In this document: piece after piece, positions 1 to 10,699 of the stretch
Numbering within the stretch: position 1 is the first letter of the stretch
Layout: every line of letters starts with the position of its first letter
Source: Blastobasis lacticolella
Taxonomy: Eukaryota > Arthropoda > Insecta > Lepidoptera > Blastobasidae
DNA: 64,000 nt
Assembly: GCA_905147135.1 (NCBI GenBank)
Contig: LR990042.1
Coordinates: 7,369,545 to 7,433,544, forward strand
Direction of reading: 5' to 3'
Program-made: the position numbers and the translations under genes
The notes under the pieces: generated by a model
What the model was told of the DNA's origin: nothing
Seen by the model: only the letters and a program-made list of their open reading frames with translations
Databases searched by the model: none

Positions 1-2018
1 CTTTGAACCTTAAACAATTTTTTCTACAATTATTGTGCTTTTCACACGGAGAAAATATAACCGCGAAATTACAGGAATGAGGCATTTCATCTTGGTTCTC
101 AGAGTAACAACGCACCTGCGGTACAGAATTTTACCTGCAACCTAGATGTATGAATTGTAGATGTATTGGGCGGCAGTTACCACTTACCACCACGTGGGCT
201 GTCTGCACGCTTGTCACTGAATAGCATAAAAAAAAGTAAAACCGTGGGATGCGATGACACGTCATCGCACTTGAATCCCAAACGTGGACACATCGCTTTC
301 ACGGCAATGCGAGCTATTTTCCGCGTGATTTATAAGCGGCGTCTTCACACGATAGCGAGAGGTGCACGAATAAATCACTCTGTATGAAAATGAAGTGGTT
401 TCTGATGAGTACCGCCCGTATACCGCTTCCAAGACACGTACGCTCTTGACCAGCAACTTGGGCCCTCGAGCCGGATCCGCTGAAAACATATCCGACGCAG
501 CTAGTAATACATACTCTTAATGCTTGAGAACTCTGATGAACTTGGTTGCGAATTTATTTGGAATTTACTTAAGTAAATAGTTGAATAATTATTCTTAAAA
601 GTATTTTCTAATAATATTTATAGCAGATTCTATTACGCGATTTTCGCTCTTAATCAATATTATAAGTACTTTGATAAATTATTAAAATAATTTTTCCATC
701 GGCGGTATGAATTTAAATAAGTAGATAACACTGTTTAGCATAATTACTATTTAAATGGTTCCATGTAGGTTACATGAAAAAAGAAGCTCAGTCGAAATAC
801 ATATAATTTGTACAACATTCATGGTAGCGATTAAACACACGTGAACATTTTACGAATTTTGTGTCGAAACGGCGAGCGCACTGAAACGAAAGGGTATTTA
901 CCTGGCGCCCGGTATAAATGTATTTATTTAAGTAGATTACAACAGCGTTAGCGGTACGTTTAGCTAAACACGCACGTGGTTACGGGGTGCGGTAATTAAC
1001 CGGTTCAAATTGCGAACGGAATTACGCATTCAGCGAGCAGCTCCGGGCCGCGGCGCGCGCGGTTGCGGCCGCCACTAACTTGCGATGATACTTAAAAGTT
1101 GGTCAAAGGAGCGGCTGCGGACGCGATCGTCCAACTTCCCAGCTCAGCACCCGACTCTTTCATCTGTGAACATAACACGAGTTTAATTAAAAACATCCCC
1201 TCAATATTTCTACTCTTCTGAGTCGGCGGGCATCGGAAAGTTTTTATGTTTCGGAAATACACTCGTGCGCGAAAGCATAACTCGCTTTGTGGCCCGCTCC
1301 GCGGCGGTTATAAACATTAATTGAGTTCAAAACTGCAAAACAAATAATCTTTTATTTCGTACGCTGTTACTTGGGAACTTTTGAACGACGGTGGCGAAGT
1401 ACGTCAGTTTTCACTAATTAGTTTTGTAAGTGCCCTATGTTCTCTTATTAAAACGGTTTTACTCTGACCTTATAAAAACTTTGTCGATGCCTACTAAGCC
1501 ACTTATATAAATTAAAATTACTTTCACATTTTGGGGACATTTGTACTGACGAATTCTTACATTTGAAATGAAAAGTTTAACTACAAGTCGATGTTAATTC
1601 TCGATCCTGCCGCGCGGCCGGTGCTGCCAATGCCGGATTACACCTTTGTTCCGCCCAAGGCTTAGCAACTTCGACATTGCGAATTCATTATAAATTATTT
1701 TTGGCCGAACCTTCGGCTGTCTTTTGATTTCCTGTGTTTGTTATTAGAGGACCGTTAAATTGGGTATTTTGTATTCGAAATTCCATTCCATTTCAAATTT
1801 ACAATACTTAGCCGTATACGAGATCGAATTTTCTTTGATTCCAAGTTGAATTGTGTGTTTAACGGGGCTTTTGTTGATATTTATCAACAATCACACTTCT
1901 CGACTGACGATAAATAAACTTTGCCTGTTGTGTTTGACTATTTTCAATTAAAAAAGTACTTTAACTTTATTAAAGAAGTTGGGAGTTTATCGAGTCATTC
2001 AAATAGGAATACCAGTTA
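1..2018. other. Mostly unique AT-rich DNA
   Basis: No coding sequence is supported here; the short open frames lack domain signals or biased composition. A LINE-tail fragment lies at 165-240 and is listed separately. At about 1010-1140 there is a clear GC-rich island with several CG-dense runs, in contrast to its AT-rich surroundings. It could be a conserved regulatory block, but nothing in the sequence alone proves that. Confidence 0.5.
165..240 (+). repeat. LINE 3'-tail fragment, type B
   Basis: The sequence reads CAGTTACCACTTACCACCAC, then a GTGGGCTGTCTGC-like run and TTGTCACTGAATAGCAT, and ends in an A-run. It matches, in the opposite orientation, the repeats at 9555-9830 and 23219-23420. 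The poly-A end gives the strand. This type of end is known from 3' ends of lepidopteran non-LTR elements; I cannot name the family. Confidence 0.6.
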
Positions 2019-2330
2019 TTGTTTTTTAATGTCACACGGTATTCGAACCGACAAGCGGGCCACTGATGGAAAGTGATCACAGCTGCCTATAGACATTAGC
2101 AACACCAGGGGTATCGCCAAAATGGCATATTCCTCTACACTGCCAGCCACGGTTTCCCAAATCCCCACCCCATGGAGCACTGCAAACCTTACGTACCGGC
2201 CAGAACACAATACTATTTAAAATTGTAGTGTTTGGCTGCGTTATTATGCAAGGTGGAGGTACTTCTCCAGTTAGGCGGCTCCAATTCGGACGGGATACCC
2301 CGATATGCCCACCGCTCTTCAAATTTTAGT
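2019..2330 (-). repeat. LINE 3'-tail/SINE-like repeat, type A
   Basis: About 310 bp shared with 10008-10275 (same strand) and 55530-55850 (opposite strand). On the minus strand it contains CCATGGGGTGGGGATT, CACTTTCCATCAGTGGCCC and ends in an A-rich run, seen as GTTTTTTAATG on the plus strand. The shared block plus the A-tail argue for a retroposed 3' end of a non-LTR element. The minus-strand open frames across it are accidental. Confidence 0.7.
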
Positions 2331-2564
2331 TTTACTCTGTACTTTGTAAGTGCGGGGTATTCGTTGGAGGTGCGCCAGCGCCGCCTGCGGCATCCAGTTC
2401 ATGCCAGCAGCTAATCTATGGTACAAACTATGATGAATGCGCTGGATATTATAGTTATCTCCTCACAGATGTGACTACCTAATGCAAATATTATAAGCTT
2501 ACGGACAAGCTAGGTCTGAGCTAAATAAAAAAATATATGTCTTTATACGTATTTATGGTATCTA

Positions 2565-2905
2565 ACTGGGGTAAGAGTGTCGGCTTGCAGGTCGGTTTCG
2601 TAAGCAAGAGGAACCGAGTTCGATCCCCAGTAGCGCCGTGTACCAATGACAATTTATAATTCTAAATGTAAGTATAGTTGAACACTGACCGATGCCGTTA
2701 CGGTGGGAGAAAATATGGTAAGGAATCCTGCACATTCATGCAAATTCATGTGTAACCATGATACGATCTGGTCAGATTCTTCTTTTAACAGGGTCACGGA
2801 TGTCACATGGTAGGTCGCTCTACTGTAATTACCTGACCTGGCAAATCCTGAATAATGCTCAAGGCCACAGAGCAAAAAAAATTGCCGGTCTGAAGGTAGC
2901 TAACA
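2565..2905 (+). repeat. tRNA-derived SINE (family B), diverged copy
   Basis: It begins with a tRNA-like head with a B-box (GAGTTCGATCCCC near 2610), then a body containing CTTACGGTGGGAGAAAA-like sequence, GTGTAACCATGA, ACAGGGTCACGGA and TACTGTAATTACCTGA. The same body occurs at 9897-10470, 39719-40075 and, reversed, 41277-41592. The head is diverged from the better copies. It would be transcribed by RNA polymerase III if active; the divergence suggests an old copy. Confidence 0.75.
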
Positions 2906-3157
2906 TTCCAATCTATTTGGTCAAGGCGGTCCCAAGCTGCAGAAAGTTCTTTTAAAATAATACCATTTACCGGGAGTCATAGTGCGTGTAATTTTTTAAA
3001 ATTACACTAAAAAAAATTGGGATTTGGTTCTGGTTTTCCGGTGATTCATCTAACCTTCACTCGCAACCCTCTGTGATAGAACGACGTTTATGATTTACTC
3101 GGATTTTTGAAAAAATTTCGTATATAACATTGAAATTAACACATTTCCGATTCCTGT

Positions 3158-4884
3158 TTAGATTTAGATTTATTTATTTCTCTCTTAAAGTTCTTACATT
3201 ATGATAATATTCTTATTAGATTACATTAGTTCAATAAAAATGATCGTCGAGTTATATGCATAGAATTATTACATAGATATTTGCTTTCATACCAGAAAGC
3301 AAATAATTAATAAATAATATAATAATCAATGTCAAAATAGAAAATAAATAAATAAAATTACACTAAGGTAAAATGATACAAAGCATGTCTAATTTCCAAA
3401 ATAATAGTACCAGTAAGGTAGGTAATTTATTCAAATAGTCAAACATAATAGAAGAAAAAATTAAATGTCCCTTATTAAATACAAAAATGTCAATAAATGA
3501 AAATAAAACTCATATTGAATAAAATAACATAAAAATGGCTAATTGTATTGAACATTTGATAATAATGTCAAACAAGTAACTTTTAATCAAATCAGAAATA
3601 AAAATGTCATTAAAAATAACTATTTCTCAACATGTGTCATAAATTTATTTATGGAATAAAATACATTATCCAATAATAAGTTTTTCAGTCGGCGGGCAAA
3701 CGCTTCGTCAGTCTGTTCGTTTTTAATAGACGCGGGTAGGTGTTCGTACAGTGTCGGCCCTATTATACGTGGGTTTTTATCCGCGAGGGCTGTTCGATGG
3801 TGAACCCCCGCCAATCGTCCCGCGCCTCTCAGTCCGTGCCCTTCATCCGTGCGGCGATCAAAACTTGTAAGTAAATATATAATGAGTACAGCGACATAAT
3901 ACGATTCTTTTTAAACAGTGGCCGACATGTGTCCTTTGGTTTGGCGTTCCCTATAATCCTCACGACCGGAATCTGTAGAATCACCCTACAGAATCGTTCC
4001 GTAGTATAGCAACGAATGGAAGTACACAAAGTACGCTTGCAGCGCGCTGGTCGACACCAGAGGACGAACCTTACGTAGCGCATAAGCAGCACTGCTGAGT
4101 CGATCGCACAGAGACTTAACATGTGCCTTCCAATTCAGTTTGGAGTCTAACGTCAGACCAAGGAATTTACACGTGTTGCAGCTGGGGATTGGCGCTGTTA
4201 TATTCATCCTAGATACTGCTCTTCCGGTGAACAGAATGGCGAGGGATATAGACTCATTCAGTATGAGTCCATTATATGAGAACCACTGTTTTAGTTTGGT
4301 GCAACGGGCATTTATCTTATAATTAAGCTCGTCGCACGAACGCGCGCATACCACCGCCGCCGTGTCATCGGCGAATCAGATGATAAGATCATCTGTAATG
4401 GCTGATGGAAGGTCGTTAAAAAAGGCAAGGAACAAAGTATTCCCGAGCGCAGATCCTTGCGGGATACCCAAAGTGACATTACCACCGCGTGATCTGTACT
4501 TATGACCATTTGACGAAACTTTAACCGTTTGTTCCCTATTTAAGAAAAACAAATTAATTAGTTCGTGGGATATACCTGTGATACCATATATTTTCAGTTT
4601 TTCCAGTAGCAATTCAGTAGGATTACATCGAAGGCCTTCGAGAGGTTGCAGAAAATACCCGCTGTCTTATATTTATCATCGAGTCCCGTTATTATACAGT
4701 CAACAACTTGTTGTGCCGTTGATATTGTCGATTTGTCCTTCCTATACGCGTACTGTCTGTCTGTTAGTAGGTCGTTTTGTTCGAAATGCTGCAATAAATT
4801 CGTTGAAAGAATCGATTCAATGATTTTTAAGATGGTTGGGATTATTGCTATGGGACGGTAACTATAGACCAGGGGGCGTACCAC
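3158..4884 (-). mobile_element. 5'-truncated non-LTR retrotransposon remnant (CR1/Jockey-like)
   Basis: The minus strand holds the C-terminal reverse transcriptase region of a LINE (3620-4884) followed by an AT-rich 3' region ending near 3158 in short AAATCTA/AAATAAAT-type tandem sequence. The 5' side stops abruptly near 4884, inside the first reverse transcriptase motifs, as expected of a 5'-truncated copy. It directly abuts or is cut by a MITE that starts near 4873. Assignment to the CR1/Jockey superfamily rests on motif style only. Confidence 0.75.
3620..4884 (-). pseudogene. Broken reverse transcriptase of a non-LTR element
   Basis: Translating the minus strand gives successive reverse transcriptase motifs in different frames. 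YSYRPIAIIP and CNLSKAFDVI lie near 4870-4640, then GIPQGSALGN near 4450, FADDTAAVV near 4375-4350, and CKFLGLTLDSKLNWKAHV near 4170-4115. The C-terminal end, ARRLKNLLLDNVFYSINKF, lies near 3690-3630. A frameshift lies near 4610, an in-frame TGA sits immediately before the catalytic FADD motif at about 4376-4378, and further frameshifts occur near 3985 and 3815. The enzyme would prime on nicked target DNA in a living copy; this one cannot be made. The many breaks indicate an old insertion evolving neutrally. The N-terminal endonuclease and ORF1 are absent. Confidence 0.85.
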
Positions 4885-5130
4885 AATCTTTTCAAAACAA
4901 GGTTAAAATAACCTTGTTTAGAATAAGGTTATAATAATGTTATTGTAATGTTATTGTATTCTTACTTTGATCCGTACCATGACCTCCTAAAACAAGCTTG
5001 AATTGTTGCCACTACAATCTTATCTGACCCAATGACGGCGTCGCTGTTGTTAAGTTTTGTATTGCCGTCAAATTTTATTTTAATTAGCACACACGTAGTT
5101 CCAATTTTGGTCACCGGTTTGTGGCACTAA
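4873..5130 (-). mobile_element. MITE-like repeat (GCCACAAACTTA family), copy 1
   Basis: It runs from GGGGGCGTACCACAA through AACAAGGTTAAAATAACC, GTACCATGACCTC and ACGGCGTCGCTGTTGTT to CACCGGTTTGTGGC. The same blocks recur at 8838-9060, 11466-11727 (reversed) and, in short form, 30568-30682. It is non-coding. Its left edge coincides with the truncation point of the neighbouring reverse transcriptase. The strand label is arbitrary. Confidence 0.6.
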
Positions 5131-5764
5131 AATAGAGAGGTGCATGAACGAATGTTTTGTGGTTATTTTAGGCTAGAATCATTCACTCAAACAAGCTTAC
5201 TTTCTAAACCGTACCATGATCTTTGCGTTTTTGTTTGACAGTAGGAAGTTTTGTTTGACATTATTATTGTTTTTATGTCAAATCCATCAATCTAATAAAA
5301 GTCACTTTTTCATGGTGGATATAATATTGTTTTACGATTTTTAAAGATTTACGACATATATAATACCGTTATGTTCTCCCAAAAAGCAAGTGAAATGTAT
5401 TTATTCTCACAAAAGTTTGAAATAACTATAATGCATTGATATTTAAGTCTCCAATACTACAACAACGGTAATGATTTTTAGACGGCCAACCAATACGAGA
5501 TATTCGGTATTGTTGAAGCTGTTATCGCTGATATAGCGTGTGAAACACGAGCCCTCCGACGTTGAGAGTCGATGAGATGTGGGTGACTATACTGAAGAGC
5601 TCACACACAACCTATGCGACGGGGCAACTAAAGCCCACACTGGGAGAGTCCTACCAAATCGATTGATTTATCTGTAGGGCCAAGGACGTGTGCACCTATC
5701 TACTAAACCAAGCCTCCAACCAACCAACCAATACCTCATCAGGGTCTAGCTCTTGGCATAATAC
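5131..5764. other. AT-rich stretch without recognised genes
   Basis: A second GTACCATGATCT block near 5211 repeats the motif of the neighbouring MITE, so the element may extend to about 5215. The rest is AT-rich, then moderately GC-balanced from 5480. No open frame with recognisable domains is present. Confidence 0.4.
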
Positions 5765-6060
5765 CATGAACGTAACTTAAATTTGTTCGTGGCATTGGTT
5801 CCCGTAGCAAATTCGGAGATCTTCGTGAGAGAAGATTATGGGCTGAAGGGTGTGGTTTATCCGATTCCGTGGCCGGTCTAGGATTCCCGTTGCCAGCGAA
5901 ACGGGATTAAAAGTGTATACAATAAAGTGATGTGTTTCTAAAGTGTTTAGAATTTAAAATTATAATTTTTATGTTAGTATGTTAGTACTGGTTCATAATG
6001 TTGTGTACATGTATTTTTAAACATGTGCCTCAGTTGCCTGAATTAAATAATTACGTAAAG
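5765..6060 (+). repeat. Unclassified repeat shared with 10700-11010
   Basis: This stretch and the reverse complement of 10700-11010 share an ordered series of blocks. These include GTGGCCGGTCTAGGATT versus GTGGGCGACCTAGAATT, TTTAGAATTTAAAATTATA versus TAGATTTTAAATTATATTT, TAATGTTGT followed by GTATTT, and CCTCAGTTGCCTGAA. Translation of both gives a short conserved tail of type GRxRI with a downstream KVxMC and SV-stop, so the 3' end of a degraded coding region is possible. I do not recognise the family. Confidence 0.55.
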
Positions 6061-6344
6061 TAGAAACATAGTGCTTTTTATTAGCTGAAAACCCTTAAAA
6101 GGTCCTCTAATCCTATCACAATAATTATTTCATATTTTAGAATTCCGTAACCAAAAGGTAAAAAGGAATCCTATTACTAAAAGCAGACATATGCGTTCTG
6201 TGCATGTTGCCCTAAATGCTTAAGCTATTTTTTATATAGGTACTCGATAACGTAGATAACCTACGGCCCCCGTACTACATATTATAAAACAAAGTCCCAC
6301 GCTGTGTCTGCCTGTCGGTCTGTCTATCTGTTCGCCATCGCCAT

Positions 6345-6945
6345 ACCTTGGGACCCAACTCGGGGTGTATAGTGGTGTAATATATGGGTATGTAATGAAC
6401 TATATTTATGGCTTCGTTTGTTATGTATGCATCCTGCATTTATTATTTTGTAGGCTCCACTTATTGTATATGCACAAGATTAGCTCATGTGGGTTGGTTG
6501 TGTGAGTAAAAGACATGTACAGAGGTGTATCTGCGTGGTGCTGTGTGGCGGTTGCTCGTTGGGCCCACCCAATGAGCAGCCGGCGCACGGTATTCATGCT
6601 TGTGTGTTGCACCGTTGTACTTGGGACCCATCCCGGGGTGTATAGTGGTGCAATATATGGGTATGTAATGATCTATCTGTATGGCTCTATTTATTATTAT
6701 ATATGCTCAAGACTAGCTCATATGGGTTGCTTGTGTGAGTTAAAGACATTCACAGATTTGTACCTATGCAGTGCTGTGTGCCGGTTGCTCGTTGGGTCCA
6801 CCCAATGAGCAACCGTCCCACGGTATTCATAATCATGTGTTGCACCGTTGTATACCTTGGGATCCATCCCGGGGTGTATAGTGGTGTAGTATATGGGTAT
6901 GTAATGAACTAGCTGTGTGGCTCTATTTATTGTGTTTGCACAGGA
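6345..6945 (+). repeat. Tandem repeat of ~240-270 bp, about 2.5 copies
   Basis: The block CGGGGTGTATAGTGGTGTAA followed by TATATGGGTATGTAATGA starts near 6360, 6631 and 6871, giving spacings near 271 and 240 bp. Each unit also holds GGTTGCTCGTTGGG with CCCACCCAATGAGCA, itself an inverted repeat. The first unit carries about 30 extra bases. Open frames across it are not supported as genes. Confidence 0.8.
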
Positions 6946-7116
6946 TTACAAGTTGGTTGTGTAAGTAAAACTAAGTGATGAATTTGTTAACCAGTTGTAA
7001 GCGTTATCCGGATTGTATTACGAGAGAAACACCATTGCCAACAAACTGTTATGCAGTTTGACAGGGTAACTATAAGTAAGACAGAATGTACGAAATATTG
7101 TAAGGATTAAATAATA

Positions 7117-7365
7117 ATCATCATCATCATCATCACAGCCCATAACAGTCCACTGCAGGACTTCGGGCCTCTCCCACGAAAGGGGAGGTCATTGCCATAA
7201 TCTCCACGCTTGGCAGGCGGGTTGGAGATCGCAGTGCAGTTGATGTAAATCTACCCAGAAAGATGCTGCTGCCCACCTTTCGGATTTGTCCCTTAGTCGC
7301 CTCTTACGACACCCACAGGAAGAGATGGGGTGGCGCTATTCTTTGAGGTGGCGGCACCACACACC
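7117..7365 (+). repeat. RTE-like LINE 3' region, copy 1
   Basis: It begins in a (TCA)n run, then CAGCCCATAACAGTCCACTG, CTTCGGGCCTCTCCCACGAA, GGCGGGTTGGAGATCGCAGT, CGCCTCTTACGACACCCAC and GGTGGCGCTATTCTTTG. The same order occurs at 27332-27600 and, cut short, at 12966-13021. I know this end from lepidopteran non-LTR elements; the exact family is not certain. Confidence 0.7.
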
Positions 7366-7392
7366 ATAATAATAAATAATATATTCATAAAG

Positions 7393-7608
7393 TACTGAAC
7401 GGATTTTCATACGATTTTCAGCAATAGATAGTGATTCATGAGGAAGGCTTAAGTGTATAATTTGTTAAGAGCCGACTGTCTTCGCACGCGCTTCGCACTT
7501 ACTACCCGTACCCGTACCCAAACCTTAACAAATTATACACCTAAACCTTCCACATGAACATGAATCACTCTGTCTATTGGTGAAAATCGCATGAAAATCC
7601 GTTCAATA
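7393..7608. repeat. Foldback hairpin with ~80-bp arms
   Basis: The left arm (7393-7469) and right arm (7524-7608) are near-perfect inverse copies. TACTGAACGGATTTTCATAC pairs with GCATGAAAATCCGTTCAATA, and TGTATAATTTGTTAAG pairs with CTTAACAAATTATACA. The ~55-bp loop is GC-richer and contains CCCGTACCCGTACCC. It is a MITE-like structure nested in the larger composite element. Confidence 0.75.
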
Positions 7609-7677
7609 GTTTTTTAGTATATCGCAAACAGACAGACAGATGCGACGTGGGACTTTGTTTTATAATATACTAGTGGG

Positions 7678-7766
7678 CCTTCATTCGCGTGGCGTCCCCC
7701 TACCCTAACCTACACTACACCTAGCCTACACTTATCCTACATCCACTCTACACCTACCCTACACCC
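7678..7766 (+). repeat. Repeat fragment with TTCGCG start and CTACACCTACCCTA run
   Basis: The fragment GGCCTTCATTCGCGTGGCGT followed by CCTACCCTAACC-type sequence matches the start of the repeat at 40565-40830 (TTCGTTCGCATGACGTCC, then CCTACCTTACACC). Only the first part is present. Confidence 0.45.
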
Positions 7767-8344
7767 AGTGGCGTGCACAGACTTTTTAGACAGGGTTCTC
7801 AGAAATATAAAAAGCTTAATAATAACCAAAAATGCTGCATGTTAATGTTGAATCATAAAGAGTAGTTCAAAAAATTTAAATTCTTTAAATGGTTTATAAA
7901 GGGCGCGACATTCGTTTGATATATTTTCTACAATTTCAATAAAAATCCGCCTAAAATTGATTTTTGGGCACCACCCCCACTCCGTTGTCCCCAGTCGACT
8001 AGCCAGCGTATATTGGTTTATAGTTTCGGGATCTGTTGCCTCTCTTTTGAGCCTTTTGCAGGAAAGCCATTTCCACCTAACACTGGAAGAGTATCGCTTT
8101 CCATGGTATGGCATCGTCTCGCACAGACCGGAAAATTATGTAGGGAAAAAATGTCATACCCCTGCCACGCACGAGAAGAAGAGGCTGGCCCAAGAAGCGA
8201 TGGCTTGACTTTTTTAGAAGTGGCATGCATGTTAGTTAACAAACTCATCACCAAAGATACCGAAGACCTAACAAAGTGGAAAAGAAGAAGTTCCTACTTC
8301 TTTAGCACCTTTTGCACCGTTTCTACTTCTTTTTTAAGATTTGC
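7767..8344. other. Possible hAT-like non-autonomous sequence, unresolved
   Basis: CAGTGGCGTGCACAG near 7768 resembles the terminal sequence of some hAT-type insect elements. I could not find a matching inverted end, so this remains a suggestion. Overlapping open frames of 60-113 codons run across 7842-8354 on both strands, but none shows a domain; I do not call a gene. Confidence 0.25.
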
Positions 8345-8415
8345 ATCCCCCTAGGAAAGGGGACCCCGGGCCGGGCGGTGCGCAAGAGCACAACCGGGAT
8401 GAATGCAATGATGAT
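8345..8415 (+). repeat. 3' fragment of SINE family B
   Basis: GGGGACCCCGGGCCGG, then GCGCAAGAGCACAACCGGGA and a GATGATGA tail match the 3' end of the SINE at 39719-40075 (GCGCGAGAGCACAAGTAGGG, then CCAAAATGATCATC) and the fragment at 50455-50520. The short GAT-type tail is what a retroposed SINE end should look like. Confidence 0.5.
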
Positions 8416-8837
8416 GAAAATGTTCTTAATAACCTAATATTAAATTAAGTATTTAAATATGATAGTAGTAAGGAACCCTTCAAATGCTTGTTGTACTCGC
8501 CCCTGACCAGTTCTTAAATGTATATTGACTGCACTGACATTTTTGCACGCCAACATTTCCGTTTGACAACATTTGCAACCGCCCCGTTCCACCCAAGTAA
8601 ACACTTAAACACGAATCCGTATTTAACATTATATTTTGAGGATATTACTATGAATAAAATTACATTTTTGTTTAGAAATCAACATTTTAGTATCATTTTC
8701 TGCTATGAAGTAGATTTGTGATAAAATTGTATTTAAAAATAAGTTATAAAATCATTCAAAGATCGCAATATTAATGCGTGATCCGGAGTAAGGTGCGAAA
8801 AAGATAATGCTATGTAGAGCTACAAACACAACTGACT

Positions 8838-9060
8838 CGGTGATAGCGTCACTGTTGATTGATTGACATGACATAACAATATGGCGACACTTAGTTCCAG
8901 CTTTCGCTACCGGGTCAGGTAAGTTTGTGGCACTGTACGAACATTATAACGCTGTCTCTTTTTCGCATATATTTACAATAGACAATACATTCGCTCATAC
9001 CCCTCTCTAAACAATATTATTATAATGTTGTTTTTAAGAGATCATGGTACCAATAAATTC
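8838..9060 (+). mobile_element. MITE-like repeat (GCCACAAACTTA family), copy 2
   Basis: It contains GTGATAGCGTCACTGTTGAT, GGCGACACTTAGTTCCAGCT, ACCGGGTCAGGTAAGTTTGT and, further right, AACAATATTATTATAATGTT and ATCATGGTACCAAT. The first part aligns with the reverse complement of 30568-30682, the last part with 4873-4990 and 11640-11727. It is non-coding. Confidence 0.6.
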
Positions 9061-9554
9061 TAATAATACTTTGAGCTTGCTAAAAACATGATAGTTTTCC
9101 CATAGACCTATAGAGTCATCACCCATAGAGCAAACCGAAGAGCCGGTATATCGGCGTGCCCCAGCAATTAATATACATACAGGAGGAAAATGCATGGCTA
9201 ACGCATAGACGCGTCGGCAAATATTCTACACCAACTACGCTATAACCCTTTGATATTCGGTGAAAAACCGACACGTAAATAATTGAGCCATTACTATAAT
9301 ACCTAATAAGATAAGCATAAACCCCACTTTAATGATGATATTGGCAAGCATGTAGATGTAGATATAAGATGGTGGTAGGCTTCCCCTAAAGAAAACTAAA
9401 ATGTTACTATCTGTTAAGCAATTATTAAGTTACGTAGACTCCCTGTTGGTCACCAATAATATTTAGATGCCAAAGCAATATGTTCAATTGATTTCGAAAT
9501 ATTGGTTCGCGAATTCGACGCAGACTTAACCGGTTATAATTATATATTTATTGT
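9061..9554. other. Unique AT-rich DNA
   Basis: I see no coding signal, no inverted repeat longer than a few bases and no match to other parts of the window. Confidence 0.4.
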
Positions 9555-9830
9555 TGATTTTTTATGCTACGCAGTGACTAATCAACAGGCAGCCCACCTA
9601 ACAGTAAGCAGTAAATGTCGCTAATAAAATCTATGGTTCATGCATTGCGCAAAAATGGAAAAGCGTAGGTGCCTTTGCACTGAGAGGAATAAGATGAAAT
9701 GCCTCAGGCCTGTGATTGCGATGGCTGGTACCAGAACACGACAATGCAAGCATAATTGTTCGGCGGCAGAAATGGATAAGGCGTTGGTACTCACCCAGGC
9801 GGACTCCACAGGCTCGATAGTGTCCTAACA
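9555..9830 (-). repeat. LINE 3'-tail repeat, type B
   Basis: The plus strand starts with GATTTTTTATGCTACGCAGT, the complement of an A-tail, and continues with GCAGCCCACCTAACAGTAAG and, at the far side, CTCACCCAGGCGGACTCC. The same blocks in the same order are at 23219-23420, and the tail part is at 165-240. Three overlapping open frames of ~62-66 codons cross it on both strands and are not supported as genes. Confidence 0.6.
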
Positions 9831-9896
9831 CCTGATAAAACCTGTTGCTAACCTAGGTATTAGCACTATATTTAATCAATCAAATCTTTGCTTGGA

Positions 9897-10470
9897 GCAT
9901 CGGTGGCCTAGTGGTTAAGTATCCAACTCGTAAGCGAGATACCGAGGTACCGGGTTAAATCCCACTGCCGCCATGTACCCATGCCTCTTTTCTGAGTTAT
10001 GTAAATTTTTTTTATGTCATACGGTTGGCAAAAAGGCAAGCGAGCCACCTGATGGAAAGTGGTCACCACTGCCAAGAGTATCGCTAATGCGTTGCCCACC
10101 TCTATAACACGTTGCTCTGGCAGCAAAAATGCAAATGCCCCTCCACTGCCAAAGCTACGGTTCCCCAAATTCCCACCCCATGGAGCATTGGAAACCTTAC
10201 TCACCGCCAGAAACACAATACTATTTAAAAGAGTATTGTTAAGCTGCGGTATTCTGAAAGGTGAGGTACATAGTTGAACCTATGCTCTTACGGTGAGGGA
10301 AAACATCGTAATGAATCCTGCACCTCCAGGCGTCTGAATGTGTAACCATAATCCAATCTGGTCCGGTGCCCCAGTTAACAGGGTCACGGAGGGTAGATGC
10401 CTGTCGCTCTACCGTAATTACTCGATCTACAAAATTCTGGAACATGGTCAAGGCGGACCCCGGGCCAGTA
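9897..10470 (+). repeat. tRNA-derived SINE (family B) split by a nested LINE tail
   Basis: The tRNA-like head is clear: GTGGCCTAGTGGTTAAGTAT holds the A-box and ACCGGGTTAAATCCC holds a slightly altered B-box. The SINE body runs to GAGTTATGTA at about 10005, is interrupted, and resumes with AGTTGAACCTATGCTCTTAC near 10273. It then follows the family through GTCACGGAGG to TGGTCAAGGCGGACCCCGGG. The order shows that the inserted repeat landed after the SINE. Confidence 0.8.
10008..10275 (-). repeat. LINE 3'-tail/SINE-like repeat, type A, nested in SINE B
   Basis: Minus-strand content matches 2019-2330 and 55530-55850: CCATGGGGTGGGAATTTGGG, CACTTTCCATCAGGTGGC and an A-run, seen as TTTTTTTT near 10008-10015. 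The short repeated bases ATGTA/GTACA on the two sides may be traces of the target duplication. Confidence 0.75.
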
Positions 10471-10699
10471 CGAAATATTTAAGTGTCTACCTATCGGGCA
10501 ATTTACGACCGCATTAATTCGGGGCTTGCTTAGCGCCAAAAGCCTACTTTATAATTGTTGACATTACCTCGTAATGAAGTAAAACGATACCATTTCACAC
10601 TTACGGAACTATAAAAATATTAAAGAATTGTTGTAATTACAGGCAATAAAAACAAAAAGCTCGAGAAATGTTAATATGTTATAAATTTACATCTTTATT
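10471..10699. other. Unique AT-rich DNA
   Basis: No repeat or coding signal was seen. Confidence 0.35.

Larger units (their letters stand above)
6266..7677. mobile_element. Composite element with inverted AAAACAAAGTCCCACG ends
   Basis: The left end reads TATTATAAAACAAAGTCCCA (6290s) and the right end is its inverse, TGGGACTTTGTTTTATAATA (7649-7668). Both are followed inwards by CTGTCTGTCTG-like repeats. The interior holds a ~240-270 bp tandem repeat (6345-6945), an RTE-like LINE tail (7117-7365) and a foldback hairpin (7393-7608). These ends are common in lepidopteran repeats. No transposase is visible, so it is non-autonomous, or two separate copies in opposite orientation. Confidence 0.5.
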
